A model generated the notes under the pieces. The model was not told where the DNA came from and made no database searches. It saw only the letters and a program-made list of their open reading frames with translations. From Bacteroides ovatus (lineage in GTDB: Bacteria; Bacteroidota; Bacteroidia; Bacteroidales; Bacteroidaceae), in contig JAUUNK010000047.1 in the NCBI GenBank assembly GCA_030844565.1, forward strand, positions 1-28,593: a stretch of 28,593 bases of DNA, given 5' to 3'. Both the position numbers and the translations under genes were made by a program. This document shows positions 6,791 to 14,124 of the stretch, in pieces; position 1 is the first letter of the stretch; each line of letters starts with the position of its first letter.

Positions 6791-8416
6791 TAGAAAAGCA
6801 TCGAGGCTGATATTCTCATCGGTAATCCCTAGCTTGTCCTTTTTAATACGGTATTTACGTTTGGTGATGGCAGCTTTGCTGACACAATATATATCTGAAA
6901 GGTCCTGGAGATTCACATTGATTTTGACCAGGCAGCAGAAGTAGATGTCTTTGTTGCCCAGTTGCGGGTAAGCACTTTGCAAGCGGAGGACAAAGTTGTC
7001 GAAAGCATCGTTGATGGCTGTTTTCACTTCTTCCCATTCTGCATTGCTCACGGTGATTCTCCGGTTGGAGATGTTTTCTTCTTCCTCTTCTTTTTCTTCC
7101 GTATGGTGGAGGGAAGGGAGTTTGTGGAAGAAAGAGATGCGGCGGAACAGGGCTTCGCGCAATTCGGTTTCTTTGTTGCGCATAAGCATTTCTTTCTCAC
7201 GCAGAGCACTTAGTTCTGCCTCTTGGTGTAGCAATTGGTTTTCGCCTTGTAGACGTTTTTTCTTCTCCTGATGGTAGAAAAGGAGTGCCACAAACCCTAT
7301 CAGCAGCAGGATGATTACGATGCCCATCATCCAAAGTTCCTTTTTCTGTTGGTTCAGGCGCAGGGAATAGAGTTCGTTTTGAAGCTTCATTTCGGTGAAC
7401 TCTTTTCTGTTGATTTCTGTATTAAGATGGTTTAGAATGTTTTCCTTCAATTGTTCCTCTTTTGCCTGTAGGTAATAAGCTTGTTCGGGTAGCTGTTCCC
7501 GACAGGCGATTTGTAGCAGGCGGGCATTGGCTTCTATGGCGAGATGTCCGGAAGCGGAGTTGACTGCCTGAGTATAATAGTACTTGGCGGAATCGGGATG
7601 ATGAAGTGCTTCGTGGACTTCAGCTTTTAGCATCAGGTAGTAAGGCACTTCATATCTGCTATGCCTGTAATGGGAGAGTTGCCTGCTGTAATGAAGCGCT
7701 TTATCGAATTCTTTTCTTTGCAGGCACGATTGGACGAGCGATTCAAGGATGTAATAAGATAGATGTCTGAATCGGGCGGAAGTGTCCAAGCAATCAATCA
7801 AAGCATGGGATTGACAGATATACTTTTCTTCTTCTCCTTGCAAGTTGAGGATACTTAAATACCTCTGAGACGACCGGAAATAGGAAAAAGTATCTTTTAA
7901 TTGAGTAGCTATCTGCCGGCAACTGTCTGCTGCTTTCAATGCCTCCGGATAGTCTTTCTTTTGTATATATGCTTCACGGCAGATACCATAGAGGTTCATT
8001 CTGAGCGTATCATTAAAATGGGGATGGTGGAAAATTGTTTCTGCAACAGAGAGGGCGGAGTCGGGCAAATTGTGATACACGTATGAGAGTGCCCGTTCAT
8101 TGAATACTTGGAGCCGCCGTTGAGGGTTGGGGCTTTGTTCGTAGTGGAGAAAAGCTGCTTTTAAAAGAGAATCCTTCACTTCTCCGGTTTTCTGTAAGGT
8201 AGTCCGGTAGAGCAGGAGGCAATAGTCACCTTGCTGCTCGTTCGTTAGTTCTTCGGGATGCTTAATTTGTTGTAGGTAGAAGAAGACACTATCGGTAGAA
8301 ATCTTTTGCATCTCTTTTGCTTTCTGCAACAGGGGCAGGGAGGACATCTCGCATGCGGCTGCAAGGAGAAGCAAGAGTAGAGAAAAGAGAAAGTGGAAGG
8401 TAGGGAGCTTTTTCAT
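6779..8416 (-). CDS. TPR lipoprotein / membrane-anchored HTH regulator
   Basis: The 545-residue protein begins with a lipoprotein-type signal (LLLLAAAC, C22). Tetratricopeptide-like helix pairs follow to ~340, then a transmembrane helix near 356-381 (MGIVIILLLIGFVALLF), a coiled-coil stretch rich in Glu/Lys/Leu, and a C-terminal cytosolic domain. The end, LQDLSDIYCVSKAAITKRKY then RIKKDKLGI (about 495-530), looks like a LuxR-like helix-turn-helix. This architecture recurs in Bacteroides next to secreted propeller proteins and is thought to sense envelope signals and act on transcription directly. It is not a histidine kinase, as no kinase boxes are present. Whether the N-terminus is lipidated or simply a first TM segment is unresolved. 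Confidence 0.75.
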   Translation of the reverse strand: MKKLPTFHFLFSLLLLLLAAACEMSSLPLLQKAKEMQKISTDSVFFYLQQIKHPEELTNEQQGDYCLLLYRTTLQKTGEVKDSLLKAAFLHYEQSPNPQRRLQVFNERALSYVYHNLPDSALSVAETIFHHPHFNDTLRMNLYGICREAYIQKKDYPEALKAADSCRQIATQLKDTFSYFRSSQRYLSILNLQGEEEKYICQSHALIDCLDTSARFRHLSYYILESLVQSCLQRKEFDKALHYSRQLSHYRHSRYEVPYYLMLKAEVHEALHHPDSAKYYYTQAVNSASGHLAIEANARLLQIACREQLPEQAYYLQAKEEQLKENILNHLNTEINRKEFTEMKLQNELYSLRLNQQKKELWMMGIVIILLLIGFVALLFYHQEKKKRLQGENQLLHQEAELSALREKEMLMRNKETELREALFRRISFFHKLPSLHHTEEKEEEEENISNRRITVSNAEWEEVKTAINDAFDNFVLRLQSAYPQLGNKDIYFCCLVKINVNLQDLSDIYCVSKAAITKRKYRIKKDKLGITDENISLDAFLQSF

Positions 8417-8435
8417 ATTTAATATCTTCTAAAAG

Positions 8436-8443
8436 CAAATGTA
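8436..8443 (-). promoter_or_regulatory. -7 promoter element of the TPR gene
   Basis: On the minus strand TACATTTG matches TAnnTTTG, about 20 bases before the start codon. No good -33 TTTG is visible at the expected distance. Confidence 0.45.
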
Positions 8444-8624
8444 GAGAGGCTGTTTTAACATTGGATGTATGTGTGGGAAATCTTAACAATAATTAGTGTA
8501 TTCAAGAAGAAAAGTATGAGGTAGCAGCCAATCAATTATCATTTTTTTGAGTACAAGCGTGAACATTCTTTGATAATTCGCGTTAATTGTTACTGTGTAG
8601 TTCCGCTTCTTCGAGAATTTCTTG

Positions 8625-8632
8625 TATCTTTG
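8625..8632 (+). promoter_or_regulatory. -7 promoter element of the ABC exporter gene
   Basis: TATCTTTG matches the Bacteroides -7 consensus and lies 27 bases before the ATG at 8660. The -33 region is only weakly TTCC-like. It shares the 243-bp divergent spacer with the TPR gene promoter. Confidence 0.5.
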
Positions 8633-8659
8633 CGACCTTAATTCACTTAATAATAAGAC

Positions 8660-10495
8660 ATGAAGGAATTCTTGCAACTCATGCGTCGCTTCGTTTCGCC
8701 TTACAAAAAGTATATTGGTTGGGCGATTATGTTTAACATATTATCTGCGGTATTCAATGTTTTCTCTTTTTCTTTAATCGTTCCTATCTTAAATATTCTC
8801 TTCAAAACAGGGGAACATACCAAGGTTTATGAATTCATGGAGTGGGGAAGCGACGACCTCAAACATGTAGTAATCAATAATTTCTATTATTATGTCACTA
8901 ACCTGATCACTACTACCGGAGCCAGCACAACTTTGCTTATTCTCGGACTTTTCCTTGCCTTCATGACAATGTTGAAGACGAGTTGTTATTTTGCTTCTTC
9001 GGCAGTAATGATTCCTTTGCGTACTGGTGTGGTACGGGACATTCGAATAATGGTATACGATAAAGTGTTGCGTTTGCCTATGGGCTTCTTTTCCGAAGAA
9101 AAAAAAGGAGATATTATAGCCCGTATGAGCGGCGATGTGGGAGAGGTGGAGAATTCGATTACCAGCTCTCTGGATATGTTGATGAAGAATCCTATTTTAA
9201 TCCTTTTCTATTTTGCCACGCTGGTAATCACCAGTTGGCAGTTAACGCTTTTCACGGTGATAGTATTGCCGGGAATGGGATGGATTATGGGAAAAGTAGG
9301 AAAGAAGCTGAAACGCCAATCCTTGGAAGCACAAGGAAAGTGGAGCGATACCATGTCGCAGTTGGAAGAGACGCTGGGTGGCTTGCGCATCATTAAGGCG
9401 TTTATTGCCGAAGACAAGATGGTGGGGCGTTTCGTAAAGTGCAGTAATGAGCTTCGCGATGCAACGAACAAGGTAGCAATGCGGCAGGCGCTGGCACATC
9501 CGATGAGTGAATTTCTGGGAACCATACTAATAGTTATGGTGCTATGGTTTGGTGGAACCCTCATCCTTGGTCATGGCTCTACGATTGAAGCTTCTACTTT
9601 TATCTTCTACATGGTGATTCTCTACAGTATCATTAACCCATTGAAAGACTTTGCTAAAGCAGGCTATAATATCCCCAGGGGATTGGCTTCTATGGAACGT
9701 GTGGATAAGATACTTAAAGCTGAGAACAATATAAAAGAGATTGACAACCCCAAGCCATTGAACGGGATGAACGATAGAATCGAATTCAAGGACATCTCTT
9801 TCAGTTACGATGGCAAGAGGGAGGTTTTGAAACACGTAAATCTCACAGTTCCTAAAGGGAAGACCGTGGCATTGGTCGGCCAGTCCGGTTCCGGGAAGTC
9901 GACGCTGGTCGATTTGTTGCCCCGTTATCACGATGTGCAGGAGGGTGACATTACTATTGACGGAGTAAGCATCAAGGATGTACGTATCTGTGACTTGCGC
10001 TCGCTGATAGGGAATGTGAACCAGGAAGCCATCTTGTTTAATGATACCTTCTTTAATAATATAGCATTCGGAGTGGAAAATGCCACGATGGAGCAAGTGA
10101 TAGAGGCTGCTAAAATAGCCAACGCTCATGACTTTATCATGGAGAAACCGGAAGGATATAACACCAATATCGGTGACCGAGGCGGTAAGCTCTCCGGTGG
10201 GCAACGTCAGCGTATCAGCATTGCTCGTGCCATCTTGAAGAATCCTCCCATTCTGATTCTGGATGAAGCTACCTCCGCATTGGATACCGAGTCCGAACGC
10301 TTGGTTCAGGAAGCCCTCGAGCGGTTGATGAAGACACGTACTACGATTGCTATCGCCCACCGTCTTTCTACCATTAAGAATGCAGATGAAATCTGTGTGC
10401 TTTACGAGGGAGAAATCGTAGAGCGAGGTAAACATGAAGAGTTAATTCAGTTGAATGGCTACTATAAGCGGCTTCATGATATGCAACAGCTCTAA
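8660..10495 (+). CDS. ABC exporter, MsbA-like (fused permease and ATPase)
   Basis: The 611-residue protein is a half-transporter. An N-terminal membrane domain (~1-330, six helices beginning near residue 18) is followed by a nucleotide-binding domain. The ATPase motifs are all present: Walker A GQSGSGKST (407-415), signature LSGGQ (511-515), Walker B ILILDEATSA (D535, E536) and the H-loop AHRLST. Length and order match the MsbA/lipid-exporting family, so a role flipping lipid A-core or another hydrophobic substrate across the inner membrane as a homodimer is likely. Drug-exporter homologues are hard to tell apart by sequence. It is transcribed alone and ends about 40 bases before the convergent RNase H gene. 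Confidence 0.9.
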   Translation: MKEFLQLMRRFVSPYKKYIGWAIMFNILSAVFNVFSFSLIVPILNILFKTGEHTKVYEFMEWGSDDLKHVVINNFYYYVTNLITTTGASTTLLILGLFLAFMTMLKTSCYFASSAVMIPLRTGVVRDIRIMVYDKVLRLPMGFFSEEKKGDIIARMSGDVGEVENSITSSLDMLMKNPILILFYFATLVITSWQLTLFTVIVLPGMGWIMGKVGKKLKRQSLEAQGKWSDTMSQLEETLGGLRIIKAFIAEDKMVGRFVKCSNELRDATNKVAMRQALAHPMSEFLGTILIVMVLWFGGTLILGHGSTIEASTFIFYMVILYSIINPLKDFAKAGYNIPRGLASMERVDKILKAENNIKEIDNPKPLNGMNDRIEFKDISFSYDGKREVLKHVNLTVPKGKTVALVGQSGSGKSTLVDLLPRYHDVQEGDITIDGVSIKDVRICDLRSLIGNVNQEAILFNDTFFNNIAFGVENATMEQVIEAAKIANAHDFIMEKPEGYNTNIGDRGGKLSGGQRQRISIARAILKNPPILILDEATSALDTESERLVQEALERLMKTRTTIAIAHRLSTIKNADEICVLYEGEIVERGKHEELIQLNGYYKRLHDMQQL

Positions 10496-10504
10496 ATAAG
10501 AAAG

Positions 10505-10532
10505 AAAATAAAAAGCCTTTCTCCGAAGAAAG
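10505..10532 (-). terminator. Terminator of the RNase H gene
   Basis: On the minus strand CTTTCTTCGGAGAAAG folds into a 6-bp stem with a TCGG loop and is followed by GCTTTTTATTTTC, a usable U-tract. It lies just beyond the RNase H stop and between two convergent genes. Confidence 0.6.
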
Positions 10533-10533
10533 A

Positions 10534-11172
10534 TTATTTCCTGCCGAAGTCGGCAGGAATCTCTCCCCATTGTTGAGTTTCCCATTTAAGAATAGGAGTG
10601 GTATAAGTATTTTCGCGTAGCCATTTTTCTGCCCGCTCTATTAAGACGAACAGGCCTTCTGTCTCTTCCGTCCGTTCCAGTTGAGTCTTGCATTTCTTTT
10701 GTTTTATCCAGCTAATGGCATTTTTGCTATCGCTGTAGATCGGCATATCATATCCTTTCTGCTTCAGTAGTGCCAGCCCGTGCACGATAGCTAGGAATTC
10801 TCCAATATTGTTGGTCCCTTTCACTGGTCCGTAGTGGAAAATCTCTTGTTGGTTGCCCACGTATACACCCCTGTATTCCATGGGACCGGGATTCCCGCTG
10901 CAAGCAGCATCCACTGCAAGGCTGTTTAGGATTACGGCAGGAGGATATTCGCCGGTAAGTGAAGCGGAAGAAGACGTCTCTTTTTTCTTTGCATTCTTTC
11001 CTATATACTGAAAAGGAGAAGATGCCAGGGCATGTTCTGCTTCTTCCCGTGTGTTGAATGACTTATAGCGTGCTCCTTCGAATCCTTTGATTTGGAGTTG
11101 GCAATCGGTCCACGAGGTATATATTCCGGGGGTTACCCCTTGCCATACTACATAAAATTTATGTTTTCCCAT
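10534..11172 (-). CDS. Ribonuclease H with N-terminal viroplasmin domain
   Basis: The 212-residue protein starts with a caulimovirus-viroplasmin/hybrid-binding domain (KFYVVWQGVTPGIYTSW...GFEGARYKSFNT, ~4-50). A linker leads to an RNase H fold. The catalytic acids are visible: D88 in AVDAACSGNPG, E125 in IGEFLAIVHGL, D148 in IYSDSKNAI, and probably D208 in the terminal IPADFGRK. It cleaves the RNA strand of RNA-DNA hybrids in the cytosol. The stop codon lies beside a strong inverted repeat (10538-10559), and the gene converges on the ABC exporter. A TACCTTCG element at 11220-11227 is a one-mismatch promoter candidate on this strand. Confidence 0.9.
   Translation of the reverse strand: MGKHKFYVVWQGVTPGIYTSWTDCQLQIKGFEGARYKSFNTREEAEHALASSPFQYIGKNAKKKETSSSASLTGEYPPAVILNSLAVDAACSGNPGPMEYRGVYVGNQQEIFHYGPVKGTNNIGEFLAIVHGLALLKQKGYDMPIYSDSKNAISWIKQKKCKTQLERTEETEGLFVLIERAEKWLRENTYTTPILKWETQQWGEIPADFGRK
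10538..10559. repeat. Perfect inverted repeat in the 3' end of the RNase H gene
   Basis: TTCCTGCCGA (10538-10547) and TCGGCAGGAA (10550-10559) are exact complements with a 2-base centre. They lie inside the last codons (IPADFGRK) of the gene. No T-tract follows on either strand, so this may be a 3'-end stabilising hairpin that works with the terminator next to it. Confidence 0.6.
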
Positions 11173-11319
11173 CTAGTGTTTTTTTGAAATAAGCTGATAG
11201 TGTAGCCGTAATAGCGGGGCGAAGGTACAAAATATATTGTTTTATCGAACAACGTCTTGTAGATGTTTGTTTTCTAAATAGTAGAGATTTAAGAAATAAA
11301 ATCATAAAGAGCATTCATC

Positions 11320-11922
11320 ATGGACCAATCATTTAGAGAAGTTGTGAAGCACCGGAGAAGTTACTACTCCCTTGGCAGTCAATCTCCTGTCTCTGACGAG
11401 GAGATAGAAGATATTATCAATTTTACTGTTACCTATATGCCATCGGCATTCAATTCCCAATCCACACGGGTGGTGTTGTTATTGGGCGAGCACCACCGGA
11501 AGTTGTGGGACATAGTGAAGGAGGTGTTGCGTAGCATGCTCCCGGCTGATATATATATAAATACCGAAGCAAAGATAAACGGTTCATTTGCTTCCGGTTA
11601 TGGCACCGTGTTGTTTTTTGAGGACACCTCTGTAGTCAAAGGCTTGCAGGAGTCCTTTCCTCTTTATAAAGACAGCTTCCCCGGATGGTCTCTTCAGACG
11701 TCCGCGATACACCAATTCGCCATCTGGTCTATGCTGGAAGCAGTAGGTTTCGGGGCTTCTTTGCAGCATTACAATCCTCTTATTGATGAAGAAGTGCATA
11801 GCGCCTGGAATTTACCCGAAGAGTGGCTGCTTGTTGCCCAGATGCCTTTCGGAACTCCTCTACTGTCGCCGGGAGAAAAGGAGATTCGCCCATTGGAGGA
11901 TAGGGTGAAGGTCTTTAGATAA
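11320..11922 (+). CDS. Nitroreductase-family protein
   Basis: The 200-residue size and the N-terminal VVKHRRSYYSLG, then PSAFNSQSTRVVLLLGEHH, fit the short HBN1/Frm2-like branch of the nitroreductase superfamily. These are FMN-binding homodimers that reduce nitro compounds or quinones with NAD(P)H. The C-terminal MLEAVGFGASLQHYNPLID and LLVAQMPFGTP are the conserved second half of the fold. Arg/Ser residues in RRSYY and the PSAFNSQ loop would contact the FMN phosphate. It is apparently monocistronic, with a perfect hairpin downstream. The physiological substrate is not evident. Confidence 0.85.
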   Translation: MDQSFREVVKHRRSYYSLGSQSPVSDEEIEDIINFTVTYMPSAFNSQSTRVVLLLGEHHRKLWDIVKEVLRSMLPADIYINTEAKINGSFASGYGTVLFFEDTSVVKGLQESFPLYKDSFPGWSLQTSAIHQFAIWSMLEAVGFGASLQHYNPLIDEEVHSAWNLPEEWLLVAQMPFGTPLLSPGEKEIRPLEDRVKVFR

Positions 11923-11941
11923 GGCTCGTAGTTTGCGGAAC

Positions 11942-11970
11942 TTCCGGTATGTATAAGTCTCATACCGGAA
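11942..11970 (+). terminator. Hairpin after the nitroreductase gene
   Basis: TTCCGGTATG (11942-11951) and CATACCGGAA (11961-11970) form a perfect 10-bp stem with a 9-base loop, 20 bases past the stop. The following sequence is AAATTCATC rather than a T-run, so termination efficiency is doubtful. Confidence 0.5.
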
Positions 11971-12029
11971 AAATTCATCTATTAGATAAAAAAGCCGTTA
12001 AGAACTATAAGTGCCTTTCATTTTATTGC

Positions 12030-12037
12030 TATTTTTG
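12030..12037 (+). promoter_or_regulatory. -7 promoter element of the DUF1016 gene
   Basis: TATTTTTG matches TAnnTTTG and lies 43 bases before the ATG. An inverted pair AAGAACT (12000-12006) / AGTTCTT (12053-12059) brackets it and could serve as an operator. That is speculative. Confidence 0.4.
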
Positions 12038-12080
12038 TCAGTATCAGAGGACAGTTCTTGATTAAAATTAAGGAAAAAGT

Positions 12081-13154
12081 ATGGGCAAGAAAAGCGATAT
12101 GGAAAAAAATAATGTCTCTATAACTGCATTGACTGACGCGAGTTTGACTCAGCTAGCTGATAATATTACTAATATTGTAATTGGAGCAAAAAGCCAGTTG
12201 GCTAAGACAATAAATGCTACGTTGGTAGCCACGTATTGGAATGTAGGTAAGTATATTGTTGAATTTGAGCAGGAAGGTGTTGCTAAAGCTAAATATGGGA
12301 CAGCCTTGCTTACGTCCTTATCTAGAATTTTAAGAGTAAAGCTAGGTAAGGGGTATAGTCGACCTAATTTGAACAATATGCGGAAGTTTTATTTGCTATA
12401 CCCAATTTGTCAGACACTGTCTGACAAATTAAGCTGGTCGCATATTTGTGAGCTCATCACTATCGACGATGAAATGGAACGGAGTTTTTATGAGAAGATG
12501 TGTATATCAGAAAGATGGGATGTCCGTTCCCTTCGTCGGCAGATAGATAGCGCATTATATTTGCGTTTAGCATCAAGCAAGGATAAGGAAGGTATTTTGC
12601 AGCTTTCACAGAAAGGAATTATAATCCAGCAGCCCGAAGATATAATAAAAGACACTTATACTCTTGAATTTCTGGGCTTGCCCGAGAAAAGAAGGTATAG
12701 TGAGCATGATTTAGAGCAGAAGCTTCTTGACAATTTGCAGATATTTCTGTTGGAGTTGGGAAAAGGCTTCGCTTTTATTGGTCGCCAATATCCTCTTACT
12801 ATAAGTAATCGTCATTATCACATCGATCTGGTCTTTTATCATCGGATTCTTAAATGTTTTGTTTTAATTGACTTAAAGAAGAATGCAGTCAAACACCAGG
12901 ACATTGGTCAGATGAATATGTATATGGGATATTTTGCCAGAGAAGAAAATACTACAGGAGATAACCCTCCTATTGGGCTGATACTTAGCCATAATAAAGA
13001 TGAACTTTTAGTAGAATATGCTACTTATGGTATGGATTCTCACTTGTTTGTATCCAAGTATGAACTTTATTTGCCAAATAAAGAAGAATTGCGCAGATTG
13101 GTTAATGATGTGATTTCAGGTAAGGATGCTTCGGAAAAGCTAAAGGAGAAATAA
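12081..13154 (+). CDS. YhcG/DUF1016 family PD-(D/E)XK nuclease-domain protein
   Basis: The 357-residue protein has the two-part YhcG layout. An N-terminal DUF1016_N helical region (~25-165) includes ATYWNVGKYIVEFEQEG, YGTALLTSLS and LSWSHICELI. A C-terminal nuclease fold (~200-340) includes HYHIDLVFYHRILKCFVLID with LKKN. The PD-(D/E)XK signature can be read as E212, D249 and D264-x-K266 (the family more often has ELK). These proteins are thought to cut branched or foreign DNA and are common in defence and mobile loci. It is a single gene with no restriction-modification partner nearby. A 27-bp palindrome lies inside it, and a 22-bp tandem repeat follows it. A second ATG lies six codons in. 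Confidence 0.85.
   Translation: MGKKSDMEKNNVSITALTDASLTQLADNITNIVIGAKSQLAKTINATLVATYWNVGKYIVEFEQEGVAKAKYGTALLTSLSRILRVKLGKGYSRPNLNNMRKFYLLYPICQTLSDKLSWSHICELITIDDEMERSFYEKMCISERWDVRSLRRQIDSALYLRLASSKDKEGILQLSQKGIIIQQPEDIIKDTYTLEFLGLPEKRRYSEHDLEQKLLDNLQIFLLELGKGFAFIGRQYPLTISNRHYHIDLVFYHRILKCFVLIDLKKNAVKHQDIGQMNMYMGYFAREENTTGDNPPIGLILSHNKDELLVEYATYGMDSHLFVSKYELYLPNKEELRRLVNDVISGKDASEKLKEK
12404..12430. repeat. 27-bp palindrome inside the DUF1016 gene
   Basis: AATTTGTCAGACA (12404-12416) and TGTCTGACAAATT (12418-12430) are perfect 13-bp complements around a single C. They encode part of the PICQTLSDKLSW segment. A near-perfect palindrome this long within coding sequence is unlikely by chance and could form a hairpin in DNA or mRNA. 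Confidence 0.85.
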
Positions 13155-13280
13155 CATATATCAAAACTATGCTATTTACTTCACCTGTCTTTATATTTGG
13201 CATTTCTATTTTCCGGTTATTTATTCTATTGATGCTTCTTTCTTATCATTTGTAACCTCTCTTATTCTCTGCTTTATTGA

Positions 13281-13402
13281 CCATATATACTCAGCATGCA
13301 GGCTATATATACCCAGCATGCAGGCTATATATACCCAGCACGCAGGCTATATATACCCAATACGCAGGATATATATGCCCAACAGACGGGGTATATATGT
13401 CT
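13281..13402. repeat. 22-bp tandem repeat, about 5.5 copies
   Basis: Units start at 13281, 13303, 13325, 13347 and 13369, with a partial unit at 13391. The core is CTATATATACCCAGCATGCA plus GG. The second and third units differ by one base, and divergence grows toward the right. The period is two helical turns, so any bound protein would contact the same face. The array sits in the 347-base gap between the DUF1016 gene and aroK; the rest of the gap holds the aroK promoter and otherwise nothing I recognise. Confidence 0.92.
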
Positions 13403-13471
13403 CTTTCTCTCTATTTCCCTCGACCGGAATAAATCGTTGAAAAGGACGCTGGCAGTTACTAATTAAATAAT

Positions 13472-13479
13472 TACCTTTG
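13472..13479 (+). promoter_or_regulatory. -7 promoter element of aroK
   Basis: TACCTTTG matches the consensus and is 22 bases before the ATG at 13502. It gives a short leader. The -33 region is weak (CTGG). Confidence 0.5.
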
Positions 13480-13501
13480 TCCCCCACAAACGATAGTTAC
13501 T

Positions 13502-14029
13502 ATGATTCGGATATTCCTCACCGGCTATATGGGAGCCGGTAAAACTACTTTGGGCAAAGCATTTGCACGTAAGCTGTCTATTTCGTTTATCGATTTGGAT
13601 TGGTATATTGAAGAACGTTTCCACAAGACTGTGGGAGAATTGTTTCAGGAACGGGGCGAGAATGGATTTCGCGAGCTCGAAAGAAACATGCTTCATGAGG
13701 TGGCGGACTTTGAAAATGTAATTATTTCTACCGGTGGAGGAACCCCTTGCTTCTTCGATAATATGGAGTTTATGAACCATGCCGGACAAACGGTTTTCCT
13801 GAATGTCCGTCCCGAGGTTCTTTTCCGCCGCCTGCGCATTGCCAAACAACAGCGTCCTATCTTGCAGGGAAAGGAAGACGAAGAGTTGAAAGACTTTATC
13901 GTTCAGGCACTTGAAAAAAGAATGCCCTTCTATCAGCAGGCGGAATACGTCTTTAATGCCGAAGAACTTGAAGACCGCTATCAGATTGAAACTTCCGTGC
14001 AACGATTGCAGCAACTTTTAGGAGTATAA
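13502..14029 (+). CDS. aroK: Shikimate kinase
   Basis: The 175-residue enzyme phosphorylates shikimate at the 3-hydroxyl with ATP in the chorismate pathway, in the cytosol. The P-loop GYMGAGKTT is at 8-16, the substrate-binding acids in FIDLDWYIEER are D31 and D33, R57 lies in NGFRELE, the glycine triad STGGGTP is at 77-82, and the lid arginine R118 is in KQQRPIL. Length and motif spacing are standard. It has its own promoter, is followed 95 bases later by speA with a separate promoter, and is preceded by the 22-bp tandem repeat. Confidence 0.95.
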   Translation: MIRIFLTGYMGAGKTTLGKAFARKLSISFIDLDWYIEERFHKTVGELFQERGENGFRELERNMLHEVADFENVIISTGGGTPCFFDNMEFMNHAGQTVFLNVRPEVLFRRLRIAKQQRPILQGKEDEELKDFIVQALEKRMPFYQQAEYVFNAEELEDRYQIETSVQRLQQLLGV

Positions 14030-14076
14030 AAGCGTAATTTCTTCTGTCGGGGTGTAGATATTAATAGATTAATACG

Positions 14077-14084
14077 TATTTTTG
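14077..14084 (+). promoter_or_regulatory. -7 promoter element of speA
   Basis: TATTTTTG matches TAnnTTTG, 40 bases before the start codon. The -33 element is not clear. Confidence 0.5.
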
Positions 14085-14124
14085 CCGTTCATTAATTTAT
14101 TAAAAAACACCGAATAACAGAAAA

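Noticed and set aside
8483..8677. 64-aa minus-strand frame in the divergent spacer
   Set aside because: It overlaps the ABC exporter promoter and start and has no recognisable motif or ribosome site.
9542..10435. 297-aa minus-strand frame within the ABC exporter gene
   Set aside because: It is antisense to a clear ATPase domain with all motifs. Long antisense frames are common opposite such genes.
13281..13402. Possible CRISPR array
   Set aside because: The units are contiguous with no unique spacers and no cas genes are present, so it is a simple tandem repeat.
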